64,000 nucleotides of DNA, taken from positions 7,078,366 through 7,142,365 of the forward strand of contig NC_092793.1 of NCBI RefSeq assembly GCF_918797505.1. Direction: 5' to 3'. Shown here in pieces: positions 21,040 through 31,641 of the stretch (position 1 is its first letter; each line of letters begins with the position of its first letter). The notes under the pieces were generated by a model. It was not told the origin of the DNA. It made no database searches and saw only the letters and a list, made by a program, of their open reading frames with translations. A program made the translations under genes and the position numbers. The DNA is from Bemisia tabaci. Lineage: Eukaryota; Arthropoda; Insecta; Hemiptera; Aleyrodidae.

Positions 21040-21502
21040 CCCAGAGCTCTTCAAAAATACATGTTTTAATCGGGGAAATTTGGCAAGGCTCGATTGGTCA
21101 TACGGCGTTCTTCCTCGACGCGATAGAATTGCGCCTCGCATGCGAGTGCACGGGACGCCGACAATTTTGTATTAATTTTCATGAATTGTGGAAAAGCAGC
21201 TGCAACTAATGTTAATGCTCTCTGCTTTAAAAGGGCGGGCATCGTGCGAGTGCTGGTGTCATTCCGATTCTGCTACTCACCACACTCATCCACGCGGCCT
21301 CGACGAAAAACAAATGAAAAATCCGCCGCCGTTCTGCACGGCCCACACCCCCCCCCCCCTTCCTCGGCCCCCGACGGGGCGAGCCTGCAAAAACACATCG
21401 GGATATATAAAAAAGCGCTCTCTCATTCAATGCGTGTAAGATATGACGTAGCACATTGTCCTATAGTCTACAAATTCCGTCTAAAATTCAGCGCTCTCGT
21501 GT

Positions 21503-21915
21503 AGTAGAGTATCTATATTGAGAGAGTATGGCCACTGGGGTTACCACCTCTGATTGGCTCAGCCATCTTAGGCTAAATGGAGCCCTTAGGACCCAAAAAT
21601 GGCGGACGCCATAAATTAATGTAATGCAAAATGACTCAAAATGTAGTTTTCTTTGCTTATCGTAACGAGAAATTTACTCAAATGCACTATTGCGACATCT
21701 TTACATATTTTTAAGGCTAATCGTGTGCATTTTGAGAAAAATTATCTTAGATGTAGTAAGGTTGGCAGCAAGTGCGGTTGGTGATAACCGTCAAAAGTTG
21801 GCAATGACCCCCCCTCCCATCCACAAAAACCAAAACAAAGCACCGCCATTTTTGGGTCCTAAGCCTCTCCATGGGGCCCAGTGGCCATACTCTCTCAATA
21901 TAGGTACTCTATGGT
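21503..21915. mobile_element. TIR MITE (TATTGAGAGAGTATGGCCAC)
   Basis: The left end carries TATTGAGAGAGTATGGCCAC and the right end GTGGCCATACTCTCTCAATA. Inside are further inverted blocks TTAGGACCCAAAAATGGCG and CGCCATTTTTGGGTCCTAA. Nothing is coded. Confidence 0.8.
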
Positions 21916-22044
21916 GTAGGGCTATTGCTATGATATGCTGTTTGAAACGGTCCCCAGAACAAATGAGGGGCTTGGAGGACAAGGCGTACAAGTGCAATTT
22001 TTGCACAAATTGAAAAAATATTAATGATCTTAAGTGAGCGTGGA

Positions 22045-22185
22045 TCCGGGGAAAGAAAAGAAGAGAAAAAAGTCACATCAGTCTGGACGCATCAATCATC
22101 AGTTGGCACATTGGTTAGCATGTAAATATCTGTTGAATGATGCAATTTTTGTATGTGACATCTGTCTCTTCTTTTCTTTCCCCAG
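22045..22185. mobile_element. Short foldback (GGGGAAAGAAAAGAAGAG)
   Basis: Arms GGGGAAAGAAAAGAAGAG and CTCTTCTTTTCTTTCCCC, with inner TCACAT and ATGTGA, enclose about 80 bp. Confidence 0.75.
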
Positions 22186-22353
22186 TTCTAGTACTGAATG
22201 GCAAGTAATCCATATTCTATGAAAATTTCGCTCTCGAATTCCAATTTAAAAGCATCAAAAAGTTAGTGTTTGAACTTTCCTGCAGCCATGAGGATCCATG
22301 TAATTTTGAGACTTCAAAATCGTGGTTCTCGCGATGACTGAATTTTCTTTGTG

Positions 22354-22962
22354 CTACCGATAAAGTTCAGTGACATTTTCAAACAGCTTCGTTGAACAAT
22401 TTTTCTGTGAAAAAGTAAAATGGCGGCGAAAATTTTGAAATGTCGCGTGGCGCTTGTGATACTTCGGCCGGAAGGTGGCGATATAAACATATAGCCCGAT
22501 CATCGACTTTTGCTCTATGATAAATGCTATAATGGGAACCTGCTCTTCTGCAGAGGGAAAAGCAGAAGTTGTTTTTCTTTCTATGGAAGCCTCTACCGTT
22601 TCTTGTAGGACTTTAAGTGATATTCTTAAACCAACACTATTTGTTGAGTATGACAAGATTAATACGGCTTCATACCTTAATGATAGTGTCCAGGTAATTT
22701 TTCCGACTGGGGTCCTGAAGAGTATACCGCAATGACGGTTTTCCGCTGAAATATTCTGTAACAAGAATTTAATTAAATTACTTCTCTGAACTTCCGGATG
22801 CCGCTGGCGGTCGATGCATTTTATTAGTAATATATGAATGTATTCATTTTCTCTTATTGAAAAAAAGTATAAAAAAATGACGAATGAATAGCCCTCAACT
22901 CTGCCTCGTTGAAAATCAATAGTGATTATTGGGCTTTGCACATGATGCGAGCCTCGACGCAA
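22354..22962 (-). CDS. Unrecognised 202-codon open frame, coding status doubtful
   Basis: A minus-strand frame of 202 codons begins MRRGSHHVQSPIITIDFQ. It is longer than most chance frames in AT-rich DNA and does not coincide with any repeat family found here. I recognise no domain, transmembrane pattern or motif. It overlaps a splice-bounded exon candidate on the other strand (22,552-22,692), so it may only be the shadow of that exon. Confidence 0.15.
   Translation of the reverse strand: MRRGSHHVQSPIITIDFQRGRVEGYSFVIFLYFFSIRENEYIHILLIKCIDRQRHPEVQRSNLIKFLLQNISAENRHCGILFRTPVGKITWTLSLRYEAVLILSYSTNSVGLRISLKVLQETVEASIERKTTSAFPSAEEQVPIIAFIIEQKSMIGLYVYIATFRPKYHKRHATFQNFRRHFTFSQKNCSTKLFENVTELYR
22552..22692 (+). 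CDS. Exon candidate, product unknown
   Basis: A 141-base stretch lies between an acceptor-like TGCTCTTCTGCAG and a donor-like CCAG/GTAATT, and is open throughout in the frame beginning GKAEVVFLSMEASTVSCRTL. The length is a multiple of three, so it could be a cassette-type exon. The protein matches nothing I recognise. Both splice signals occur often by chance, so the call is weak. Confidence 0.3.
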
Positions 22963-23620
22963 CGTTGCGGAAACTAATGTTAAACGTATTCACGCAGTTC
23001 ATGCATAGCTTCAGTTGAAATAAAATTTGAATGATTAAACCTGATTAATGTATAAATGCGTATTTCAATGAGGCAGCTGTTAAGAAAGAAGCCTTGATTT
23101 ACTCGTCTTTTCAGAGAAGGATTGCACTTCCAGCTTTTCAATTTTAAACGAACTTTGCAGTAATAATTGCAGTCAGTTGGTCGTACCTTCATTTCCTACA
23201 CTTTAAAAAGAATGAATTTGTCGTTTTATTACCCACACTTACACTCGTCATAATCATTTAGAAAGCATTACCCCCGTGAAAAATTCTTCGAGATGTGCAT
23301 ATGCAAGCTTGTCGTTTTATGTATTCCAAAAAGTTGATTCATGTAATCAGAAATTAATAAAAATTCAAAGAAGAAATCACCACCTCCTCTTCAGTTACGA
23401 AAAATTGTAAAATTCAGATAGAGGCTACCGTACAGAAGAGTCCTGCACCTACAATTTTAAGAAAATCGGATTTTAAGATGTTTCCAGTTTCCAGTTTTCC
23501 GCAATATGCTTCCTCATTATGAGGATCGTTTAAACGGGAATCTGTTTTATGATTTTCAGCGACAGTTTTTGCATTGATGGAATTTTAATTTGCTTCAAGT
23601 GAAAAATCTTTTGGGTGTCA
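22963..23620. other. Unannotated stretch
   Basis: AT-rich, with no inverted repeat, iteron or convincing frame seen. Confidence 0.3.
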
Positions 23621-23623
23621 GTT

Positions 23624-23995
23624 CGTCGCCCTCCTGACATGAAGACATATATTGACCAAGTTTATCAGAAAGGGACCAACCCGCATCAAGTTGAAACTGA
23701 GAAAAAGAGGTTTGAAGTTTTATTCCTCCATAAGACTCAATGCAGAAAGTAAACTTTAATCCCTCTTTTCGCAGACTAATATTCATTTTTCGACTTTGAA
23801 TTTTCGGCAGAAGAACATATACAAACAGAGGAACTCAAAAACACTCGTGACTCATTTTTTTCGAAAATGTGGGTCAGTTCCTTTCTGATAAACTCGGTCC
23901 ATATACACCTTGGGATGAACCCTGGTCTCCATAAAAATCAGTGCTTTCCCAGACTCATCTCAAAGTGCGTAGTTACGCCCGTATGTCAGCCAATG
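23624..23995. mobile_element. FB6 element interrupted by FB5
   Basis: The left end CGTCGCCCTCCTGACAT and the right arm GTAGTTACGCCCGTATGTCA match the ends of the intact FB6 at 38,459. An FB5 copy sits inside at 23,653-23,900. Confidence 0.65.
23653..23900. mobile_element. FB5 element with ATAT target duplication
   Basis: Left end TGACCAAGTTTATCAGAAAG and right end CTTTCTGATAAACTCGGTCC pair, and ATAT lies outside both ends. Inner GAGAAAAAGAGGTTTGAAG matches 49,644-49,890. Confidence 0.85.
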
Positions 23996-24164
23996 AAAAG
24001 CAATCGATAGTTATCTAGGCAAATCACCTCACCTGGGATCGATATTATGATGAATTCAAATAGGCGAATACATTGCTATCACCTTCGTAGAATCACCACT
24101 CTAAAGAATACTCTGATGTATTTTTGATGAAAAACGGATTCCGAATTCGTCTCCAACTCCCACA

Positions 24165-24407
24165 CTGAAGTGCTAAGGAAAAACGCCGTAAAAACATTCA
24201 AATTTCCTTGGATAAAATGTTTATTTTTGAGGAAAATCATGAATATTTTATCTTCAAATTTTCAGACACTTTAGATGAAACTACAAATAAAATTATCTGA
24301 GAAATTTGCAGAAATCTATTCACAAATTTTCCTAAAAATTAGTGATTTACTAGAGGAAATTCGGCAACGCCTGAAGACGCATACGACGTTTTTCCTTAGC
24401 ACGGCAG
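24165..24407. mobile_element. FB2 element with CACA target duplication
   Basis: Left end CTGAAGTGCTAAGGAAAAAC and right end TTTTTCCTTAGCACGGCAG. CACA stands on both sides. Confidence 0.85.
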
Positions 24408-24851
24408 CACATTCCTTACGACGTTAAAGAAGTAATCTGTTGCCAAGGAAAGGAGAGGCTAACATCAAATGCTCGAATAATCTGAACGAATTCCCGTTAT
24501 ACTGTTTCGATCGCTAATGAGCGAGGACAAAGCTCAGCTTTCGTGCTTGAGCGGAGACGACTGTTGCTTTAGGTGAAAAATCCGAGCGGCACCCGATTAG
24601 TATCAGTATAATTCAGTCCTCGCCGAGAAAATTAAAGGTCCCTCAAAGGGATTAACTCGAACCATTTTCGTCAATGTAACATTTTTGTAATTACATTTTA
24701 TATCCCGGGTTCGCGGGTTTGAGAGCTTTTATTGCGCCGGTGGCTTTCCGGCGGGCGTATAAACCATTTTAATGGACAGCCGGTGAGTTATAATTTTGAT
24801 CCAATCAGGATCGGGGAAGAACTTGGAGCTTTGCGGAGCCAAGCACATTTT

Positions 24852-25104
24852 CTGCCGTGCTGAGGAAAAACGACGCATGCACCTCTAGGCGTTGCCAGAT
24901 TTCCTTTGATAAAACGCGAATCTCCTGATGCACTCGCGAATATTTTCCTTCCAATTTTTTAGATAATTATGTTTGCAATTTCACCCAAAAGTCCTGAAAA
25001 TTTCAAGGAAAAATATCCATAAATATCCTCAAAAATAAACATTTTACCAAAGGAAATTTGGCAACTCTCGAATGTTCATACGGCGTTCTACCTTAGCTTG
25101 GCAG
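24852..25104. mobile_element. FB2 element with TTTT target duplication
   Basis: Left end CTGCCGTGCTGAGGAAAAAC, right end GTTCTACCTTAGCTTGGCAG, TTTT outside both ends. It is the first of two tandem copies. Confidence 0.85.
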
Positions 25105-25142
25105 TTTTGCGCTTTCCGCCTCCGTGGCGGTGACTCCGCAAT

Positions 25143-25394
25143 CTCCGATCTGAGGAAAAACTTCGTATAAACCTCCAGGCGTTGCAAAATTTCCTTGGAT
25201 AAAACGCGAATCCCCTGGTAAACTTACGAATAATTTCCCTCCAATTTTTTAAATGATTATTTCTGCAATTTCACCCCGAGTTCCTGAAAATTTCGAGGAA
25301 AAATGTTCATAACTTTCCTCGAAAATAAACACTTTACCAAAAGAGATTTGGCAACTCTCGAATGCTCATACGGCGTTCTTCCTTAGCCTGGCAG
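25143..25394. mobile_element. FB2 element, tandem second copy
   Basis: Left end CTCCGATCTGAGGAAAAAC, right end TTCTTCCTTAGCCTGGCAG. The DNA to its right repeats the DNA to the right of the previous copy (TTTTGCGCTTT...CGGTGACT), so a ~290-bp unit was duplicated in tandem, not inserted twice. Confidence 0.8.
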
Positions 25395-25544
25395 TTTTGC
25401 GCTTTTCGGCTCGGTGACGGTGACTTGGTAATCTCCGATCTCGCTATTCGATTTCGCAATCCGCGCTTTTATCTTGGCCGGGTCCGAGGCGCGACCCGAC
25501 GCGGCGGTTTCGGAGATCTTGATGCCTGCGTCGCGCTCTACTTG

Positions 25545-25790
25545 CAGCTTCTACTCGCAGCTTCCACTCGCAGCTCGCGCCCGGCTTCTGATTCTTCCTC
25601 CTCCGCTATAAATCACGGGGACTTGGTGGGGGATATCCTGTCTAGTCGCCCGAGTACGCGCCAAGCTACCTAATGTCTCACGTGACTCGCTTCTGGGGCC
25701 TCGTCTTAGCTCCTCGCTCCAAAACGACTCCGCTTGACCGCCACCACTCAGATTTCCTCACGCCCAAACATGGGGAATTTCATGAAATTA
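25545..25790. other. Short CTCGCAGCTTC repeats, otherwise unannotated
   Basis: Three CTCGCAGCTT/CTCGCAGCTC units lie at about 25,553-25,580. Downstream near 25,770-25,825 the motif ATTTCATGAAAT recurs. No gene is supported. Confidence 0.3.
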
Positions 25791-25920
25791 TTCACGTGAT
25801 ATTTCACGAAATTTCATGAAATTTTTGAAAACTGTAGGGATCCATTCAAGAGGCCAAAAAACGCACGGAAACAGTGATTCTCGATTTTGACATTTTCCAC
25901 CTCTAGTCGAACATTCAAAT

Positions 25921-26173
25921 CGACGGTGTAAGTCAGCAATCACATATCTTGTTTGCGGTGTCTGGAAATCTCTGCTTCTATGGTATTTTATTAGAGGAGA
26001 ACAAACCGACATCATTCCTTGAAATTTTTGCAGAATTTTCCTCGCACAGAGAAGAAAAATCACGGTAGGTTTAAAGAATTGCCGTTGAGTACTTTTCCGT
26101 TCAAAAAATAAAGTATGACAGGAAGTCTGCGACGTCGCAAACCGAGTTATGTGATTGCCGACTTACACCGTCG
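25921..26173. mobile_element. FB7 foldback with AAAT target duplication
   Basis: Left end CGACGGTGTAAGTCAGCAAT, right end ATTGCCGACTTACACCGTCG. AAAT lies at 25,917-25,920 and 26,174-26,177. Inner blocks include GAAGTCTGCGACGTCGCAAA, shared with the other FB7 copies. Confidence 0.88.
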
Positions 26174-26381
26174 AAATATTTTTGTTTGTTTGGAGGTTAG
26201 GTTGCACGGAAAAAAAAGTATCATAATCCCAACTATACTCCTGGATGATTTTGGCGCTAGATACATTAGAGTAGTTGCACTAGCCATTGGTTATGTCAGC
26301 TGAAAGTGTAGTTGGATCAACCATTCCTCTACCTAGTGCCCTCACAGTCAGCATAAGTGTGGTTGAATTAACTATACCGCT

Positions 26382-27510
26382 CAGGGGCGAACTGGCTCGC
26401 ATCTGAGTGCGGAGACCCTTGGCTGGTTAGAGGGGCGTAATGGAAAATTTCCTAGTAGGACATACCCTACGTGGAGAGGGGTTCAGAAAATTTTGGCAAA
26501 GCAGCACAAGTTTACGCTATTTTCAGATTCAAAGTTTATTAATCGTACAGAGGATACATTGCAAATTGAACGTATTGAAGTAACCGACAGACTTCTGAAA
26601 TTAAAGAAAACATTAAAAATTAAAGCCACTAGATGCATCCGAGCGCCATTATTTCCAAAAGAACCGAGCCATTGCTTCGGTTTACACGAGCTTAAGACGT
26701 GGGTTTGCAAATCCATCCTAAAAAAGAATCAGACAAGCACCTGAAAAAAGATGAAAGAACGAGTATCAACACAGCCGAAGACAGGAGAGACGTATTCGGG
26801 CCTCTTTTTTAACTTTTCTCCCGAATCTGAGCGACACCTCATTGATAGCATATAGCAGAACATTGAGAGCTCACGCTTCGCGTCATCGCGCCTTCAATTT
26901 TTCAGATGCAGCACGGACGTCCATCAAGTACGAATAGTTGTATCTTTGCGCCGTCGTTATTGCTCATCCTTTCCCTCGCTTTATTTCCATACTGCGTTTG
27001 TTTGCGTTTGTCTTATTATCGTGATGGTGCTTCAAACTGGTATGGCATAGACAGGGCGTTACGAGTTCACAACTCATGCCATCGCGTCTTACTTTGCAAT
27101 GTGGACATCCATCTGGCACGAATAGTTGTATCGCGTTTACACTTTAGATGTCTCTTATTTTTGAATTTCGAGATAAATTAAGGTTAAGTTTGCCCGGGAC
27201 ATGCTATGGTATGTCCAAATTAATAGTCATTTTGGAAAGGAAGAAATATTTTTAAAGGTCTCTCGAGAGGTCTATAAAGGGGTGCGTACGTCTAAAATTC
27301 GAACCGATTATCGCTTCTAAGGGAGTTACACATAGCGAATGTAGGAGGGGTATCATAAAGCGCCTCTATGTCAACAAAATTTGACAAAATGTGTGTGTTT
27401 TCCGCATATATTCTCGGACGTAATTTTTATACTCTTCTTATTTTGCTATGTGTCAGATGGGCACGTTTTCGGCGCGCCAAGGGGGCGTATTTGCCAATGG
27501 CAGATTGTAC
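26382..27510. mobile_element. T1 hAT-like element, copy 2
   Basis: Starts CAGGGGCGAACTGGCTCGCA. The other end keeps the TTGCCAATGGCAGAT block near 27,491 but loses the terminal repeat. Two inverse modules (26,888-26,940 and about 27,082-27,128) lie inside. It aligns with the reverse strand of 60,450-61,699. Confidence 0.7.
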
Positions 27511-29189
27511 ATTATTTAGATTGTATAGTTAAGATTGTGATACTTTTTTTTTTTTATTATTTTCCAGTGCGCGGCTAAATTCCACTTTAAACTCCCGTGT
27601 GTGCCCGCCTCCATGTAGAGTACCTCATTAAGGTGGCATTTACTGCCGCATCAACAAGAAGGTCATCGAAAACTCTTTCCGGACTTCCGAAGGTTTCATT
27701 GATAATTCCGGAAATTATTAACAAATTTTATGGGAAATTTATTCAAGCCTTTTGAAATTTTTTACTCATATACCGCAGCAGTGGACAGTGGACACCCACC
27801 ACTAGACAGCCCACCAACAGGGCATATTTTCCTTGTAAAATTTTGAGCAAAAAACGCGAGACGTACTAAAAATACCTATAATCTACTCAAACGGTAGCGG
27901 CGCGCATAAGGGGAGAAAGGGGGTGACCAGACCAGTTCCCAAAGTTTATTGCAATTTTTCTTCATTTTTCTTTTTTTCTTAACTTTTCTTCGAACAATTC
28001 TTGACGATTTAGTTACCTGATGGGTGCTACATGAAATTTGTGCGCTGTGTCTTGCAACCGTTTTACATTGTTTCGCAGAGAAAATAAAACTTCTCCCTTT
28101 CATATAGGGCTAATCTGAGGATGATAACGAGATCGTTTCCCCTCGGAACTCCAAAAGCAAAGGAGGATCAGGTTGCTAGTCCGCCCCTGCTTGTTTTCCA
28201 TCCAAGAAATTAAAGAGGAAAGAAAATGTTGAAGCATCGCAATGAAGATCCAGACTTTTGCACTTCTGCCATCGATATTAAAACATAGGCAAAGTACGAG
28301 TGTGCACGAGGCTGTGCATTTGAGGCTATTCAGTAATATATCATTTTACGGGATATTTTCTCTCGTTATAAACTCGCGCGAGAAATTGCACCCTCTTTGA
28401 AAAGCACTTACATGTAAACACTGTGAAAATATTACCAAGAATTACCTACACATTATTTTGTTAGTCAAAGCGAGCGCCGGAAAAGTCCACATCGTCTCAT
28501 ATTTAATGAGTGCGTACAAGGTTATGTTCCCGCGCATTGGCGTGCGGTAATGATTTGTTGCAACGAGCAGGGTTCTGGCTCGGCGCTAAATGCATCGCAC
28601 TTTTTGAATTCATTAAAAAGTTGCCTCTGCATCAGCCGACTTCGACTCTCCCGTATTTCATGTCTCGCAAATTATTCTTTTTCCGAGTTTCCTGCTACCT
28701 TTCTAAAGTTATGAACGGTGTTATGAAACTGTATGAATGCTTCCTTTTTGTTTCCCTCCTAACTCCTTTATTTTGCACGTCTAGTTTCATTCCCCTTCCA
28801 TTTTGTCGTACTCTTCATTTTTAACTTTAGCGCGAAAAGATAATGACATCGGTTGAATGGAACAATCATTTAATCATCCAACGAATCGGAATAAGATTGG
28901 ACTTGAGGTAGCTTCATGGATTGACATTTTCTTTTACGAAGTATACACATAGCCGGCAGGACTGGACTCCAGTCAAAATTTGTGTTGCTGTAAACTTGAA
29001 ATTGTTAAATTGAGAAATAAAACGAGAAAAAATTATTAACCATCCTTCCATCATCTTACATATTCATTTTTACTTGTAATACCGTGTCTTCGCCACCTCT
29101 CTACGATTAACTCAGTCAATTTTTGCGATCGGGTCACTACTTTTAAGATCTGCCTTGGAGAGGAACACGGTCTAAATTATTCCGTCATG
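27511..29189. other. Unannotated AT-rich stretch
   Basis: No repeat relative was found in this window. A plus frame at 28,510-28,824 (104 codons, starting MRTRLCSRALACGND) ends in a hydrophobic F/L/S-rich segment but has no splice context or recognised motif, so it is not called. Confidence 0.3.
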
Positions 29190-30213
29190 TGGTTGTTTTT
29201 GCACAGTCTGGAGAAAGGAATGAATTTTTAATGAAAAATGAAACTTTAAAACTCGGATATTGATAAAAAAATATCTCTTATTAATTGAAAACCATTGGGT
29301 AATGAGTCAAACAAAAGAAACCATAAATGTACTGTTTGATCAATAATGCCTATTACGGAATGGCAATAGGTACCTTCAATGAGAATGAAAATAAAACAAT
29401 TTTATCAATATCTTCACGCTCTGTTTGAGGCATTCTGAGTAAGGATAAGTGACGGAGAAAAGTCACTTTTTGAATGAGGTAACAAAATGCTTATTCCGTT
29501 AACGTGTTAACCGAAAGACTAGAGAGGAGAAACACGACTCGAGGAACGAGCTGCTGCACGATTATTTGGCACCAGACTGTGATGCGCCTTCAATTGAGCA
29601 TGATACTGTGCAACACACCGGAGTTAAAATAGTTATCTCCTCAAAAGTGCTCTTAGATGTCTTCAAATTATATGCGGGATTCTCATTTTACAACCAAATT
29701 ATATGTGGGATTCTCCATTTTTGATTATTCAGCGGAACTCTACAGAAATTGCTCCACTAAACATTTTGTTTTCGTCGACTAATGTTTCGCTTTCTATTGA
29801 CAAAAAAAGCATTGATAAAAATCGGAAATGCGTTTTTCAGATTACGATGATAAAAGTCTTCAATGTTTTTTAATGTTTTCAAGGATAACCAACCATTAGA
29901 TCCTATTGAAATTCTCTGTATATTTTCATCGCTTTCTCTAAATAAATCACAGCCAATTGCAATGAAACATTTCAATTAGTTTTCTTTGATTAAGGTCGGG
30001 TCGGACGTTTTTTAAGGTGATTCGCTATTGCCGATTGCTATTTTTTGCCAGAGCGACGAAAGATATATCGCATCAATTCGTTTCAAAATTTAAGGTACTT
30101 ATCATTTTTTTTTTAATTTTGAGATCGCACTGCTGTTGTCATTATGAGACTAAAGAATTCTAAGGAGACTAAGAAAAATATAGCATCCGATACTAATATC
30201 GAAAGTGGAAGTA
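29190..30213 (-). repeat. Inverse partner of the ~1 kb duplication at 6,445-7,462
   Basis: Reads on the minus strand like 6,445-7,462, including the CAACTATT-type module (29,584-29,634) and the 72-codon frame at 29,757-29,975. It ends inside an FB1 left arm (30,016 onward), as the partner does. The two copies lie about 22 kb apart. Confidence 0.8.
30016..30213. mobile_element. FB1 left arm
   Basis: GGTGATTCG after TTAA (30,012-30,015), then GCATCAATTCGTTTC and a TAGCATCCGATACTAATATC centre. The other arm is missing. Confidence 0.75.
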
Positions 30214-30257
30214 GTCGAAAGTAGGAAAATGTTCCAGTAAATATTGCACTGCTTAGG

Positions 30258-30489
30258 CTGCCGTGCTAAGGGAGAATGCCGTATGAGTCTTCAGTCGTTG
30301 CCATATTTCTTTCAAAGAGAACAATTTTACCGGGGAAACTTTCAATATTTCTTTTCAATCCTTTTCGCAATTCGATCTGCATTATCTGGAAATTTCAATG
30401 AAAGATATTCATAACTCACCTTGGAAATTCATCTTTTTTGGATATTTGGCAACACACAAATGTTCATACGGTGTTCTTCCGTTCGGTAG
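30258..30489. mobile_element. FB2 element, diverged
   Basis: Left end CTGCCGTGCTAAGGGAGAAT, right end TGTTCTTCCGTTCGGTAG. Flanks TAGG and TATG agree in three of four bases. Confidence 0.7.
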
Positions 30490-31641
30490 TATGACACTCA
30501 ATGCGTCAACTCTAACTAGAGCTGGAATCACGCGAATATGGCCTGGCAACCGTGTCAATGTGAAAAAATGTCCATTGCCAGTGCGCCGCAGGGCAGAATC
30601 TTGATAGGAATGTGGCATGAAAATTTTTCCGGAACGAATTCCGCAGTTTATAAACAAGTGGAAGATTCAGCTTATTTCCGGCGATTGTTTTTAAGAGGAA
30701 GAGAGCGCACGCCGCGCCGTGGAGCCTCTCTGTACCGCTTCAGCGCCGGAATGACAGGGATGTCAACAAGCGTTCCACTCCTCCTAAGTTATTGCAAGCA
30801 ACTCGAAACTAGAATTATTTATAACCCTCCCCACTTCACATGAATTCAAATTTCAAAGCTCTCCCGTTTACTCGGATGCAGTTTTCAACAGATATAAATT
30901 CCCTGATCTTTTGTTCTCCATTCGATCCGCGAGCCGATAATTCAACTTTTAATTGCGCCTCGCGTCATTTAAGCGGCTGTGAGCGGCACCTCCATATGAG
31001 GAGCTATTGTCAGGAAAACCGGGGGGGGGGGGGGGGGGGTTGCGGAAATTGAAATTTCGCCACCACCGTCTACTGTGTTGCTTTAGTTGTGGGCGACTTG
31101 TTAAAGATGAGAAGCTTTTTCAAACTCGTGACTTGAATCAATGAGGAAAAAACTCTGGAAAGTCATTAATGTCCACGAGGCATCCTTGGTGGTCAGAATG
31201 CCCTCTTCTTGACGATGTCCCTTGATGAAAGTCATGAAAAGGCGGTTACTTACAAGAAATTGATCCGAATGTATTTTCCCCGATGCTACTTGCCTTTTTC
31301 TTTTAAACTCGAAAATCTAGCATATTTCTGCTGTCAATCTTCTAGCGATTCTACAAACATCCAGAGCATACTCTGAGCAATCCTGAGCATATTATTCGAG
31401 AAGTGAATCACTCTTTATAAAAATGTTTTTCTTTTTAGTGTGAAGTATCATTATTATTGACTTCCTCAATGATGGAGAATTTGCATGCAAATTTTGCATT
31501 GCTTCATCCCGAAGTTCTTAAAAAGCTGAGTTCACAGTATTTTTCTCATATAGGAAAAAGTCTAAAAATCGATTTAAAAGTGAGAAAATGCACCGCCTAG
31601 TGACGTCATTTGGCGGCACATTCTTAAATGAGATGTAAAAC
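30490..31641. other. Unannotated stretch with G19 run
   Basis: Contains a 19-base G-run (31,021-31,039). Short frames only. No repeat family was identified apart from the homopolymer. Confidence 0.3.

Larger units (their letters stand above)
19722..21125. mobile_element. FB2 element split by three nested transposons
   Basis: The left arm (ACCGTGTTAAGTCAAAACC, then CGCATGAGCCCTCAGAC) starts at 19,722. The right arm (GGCAAGGCTCGATTGGTCAT, then ACGGCGTTCTTCC) ends near 21,125. Between them lie a CACTG MITE (19,885-20,298), an FB5 element (20,401-20,801) and a third TIR element (20,822-21,039). About 100 bp of FB2 centre (AAGGAATCTACTCGGAAAA onward) is present on both sides of the CACTG MITE. 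Confidence 0.75.
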
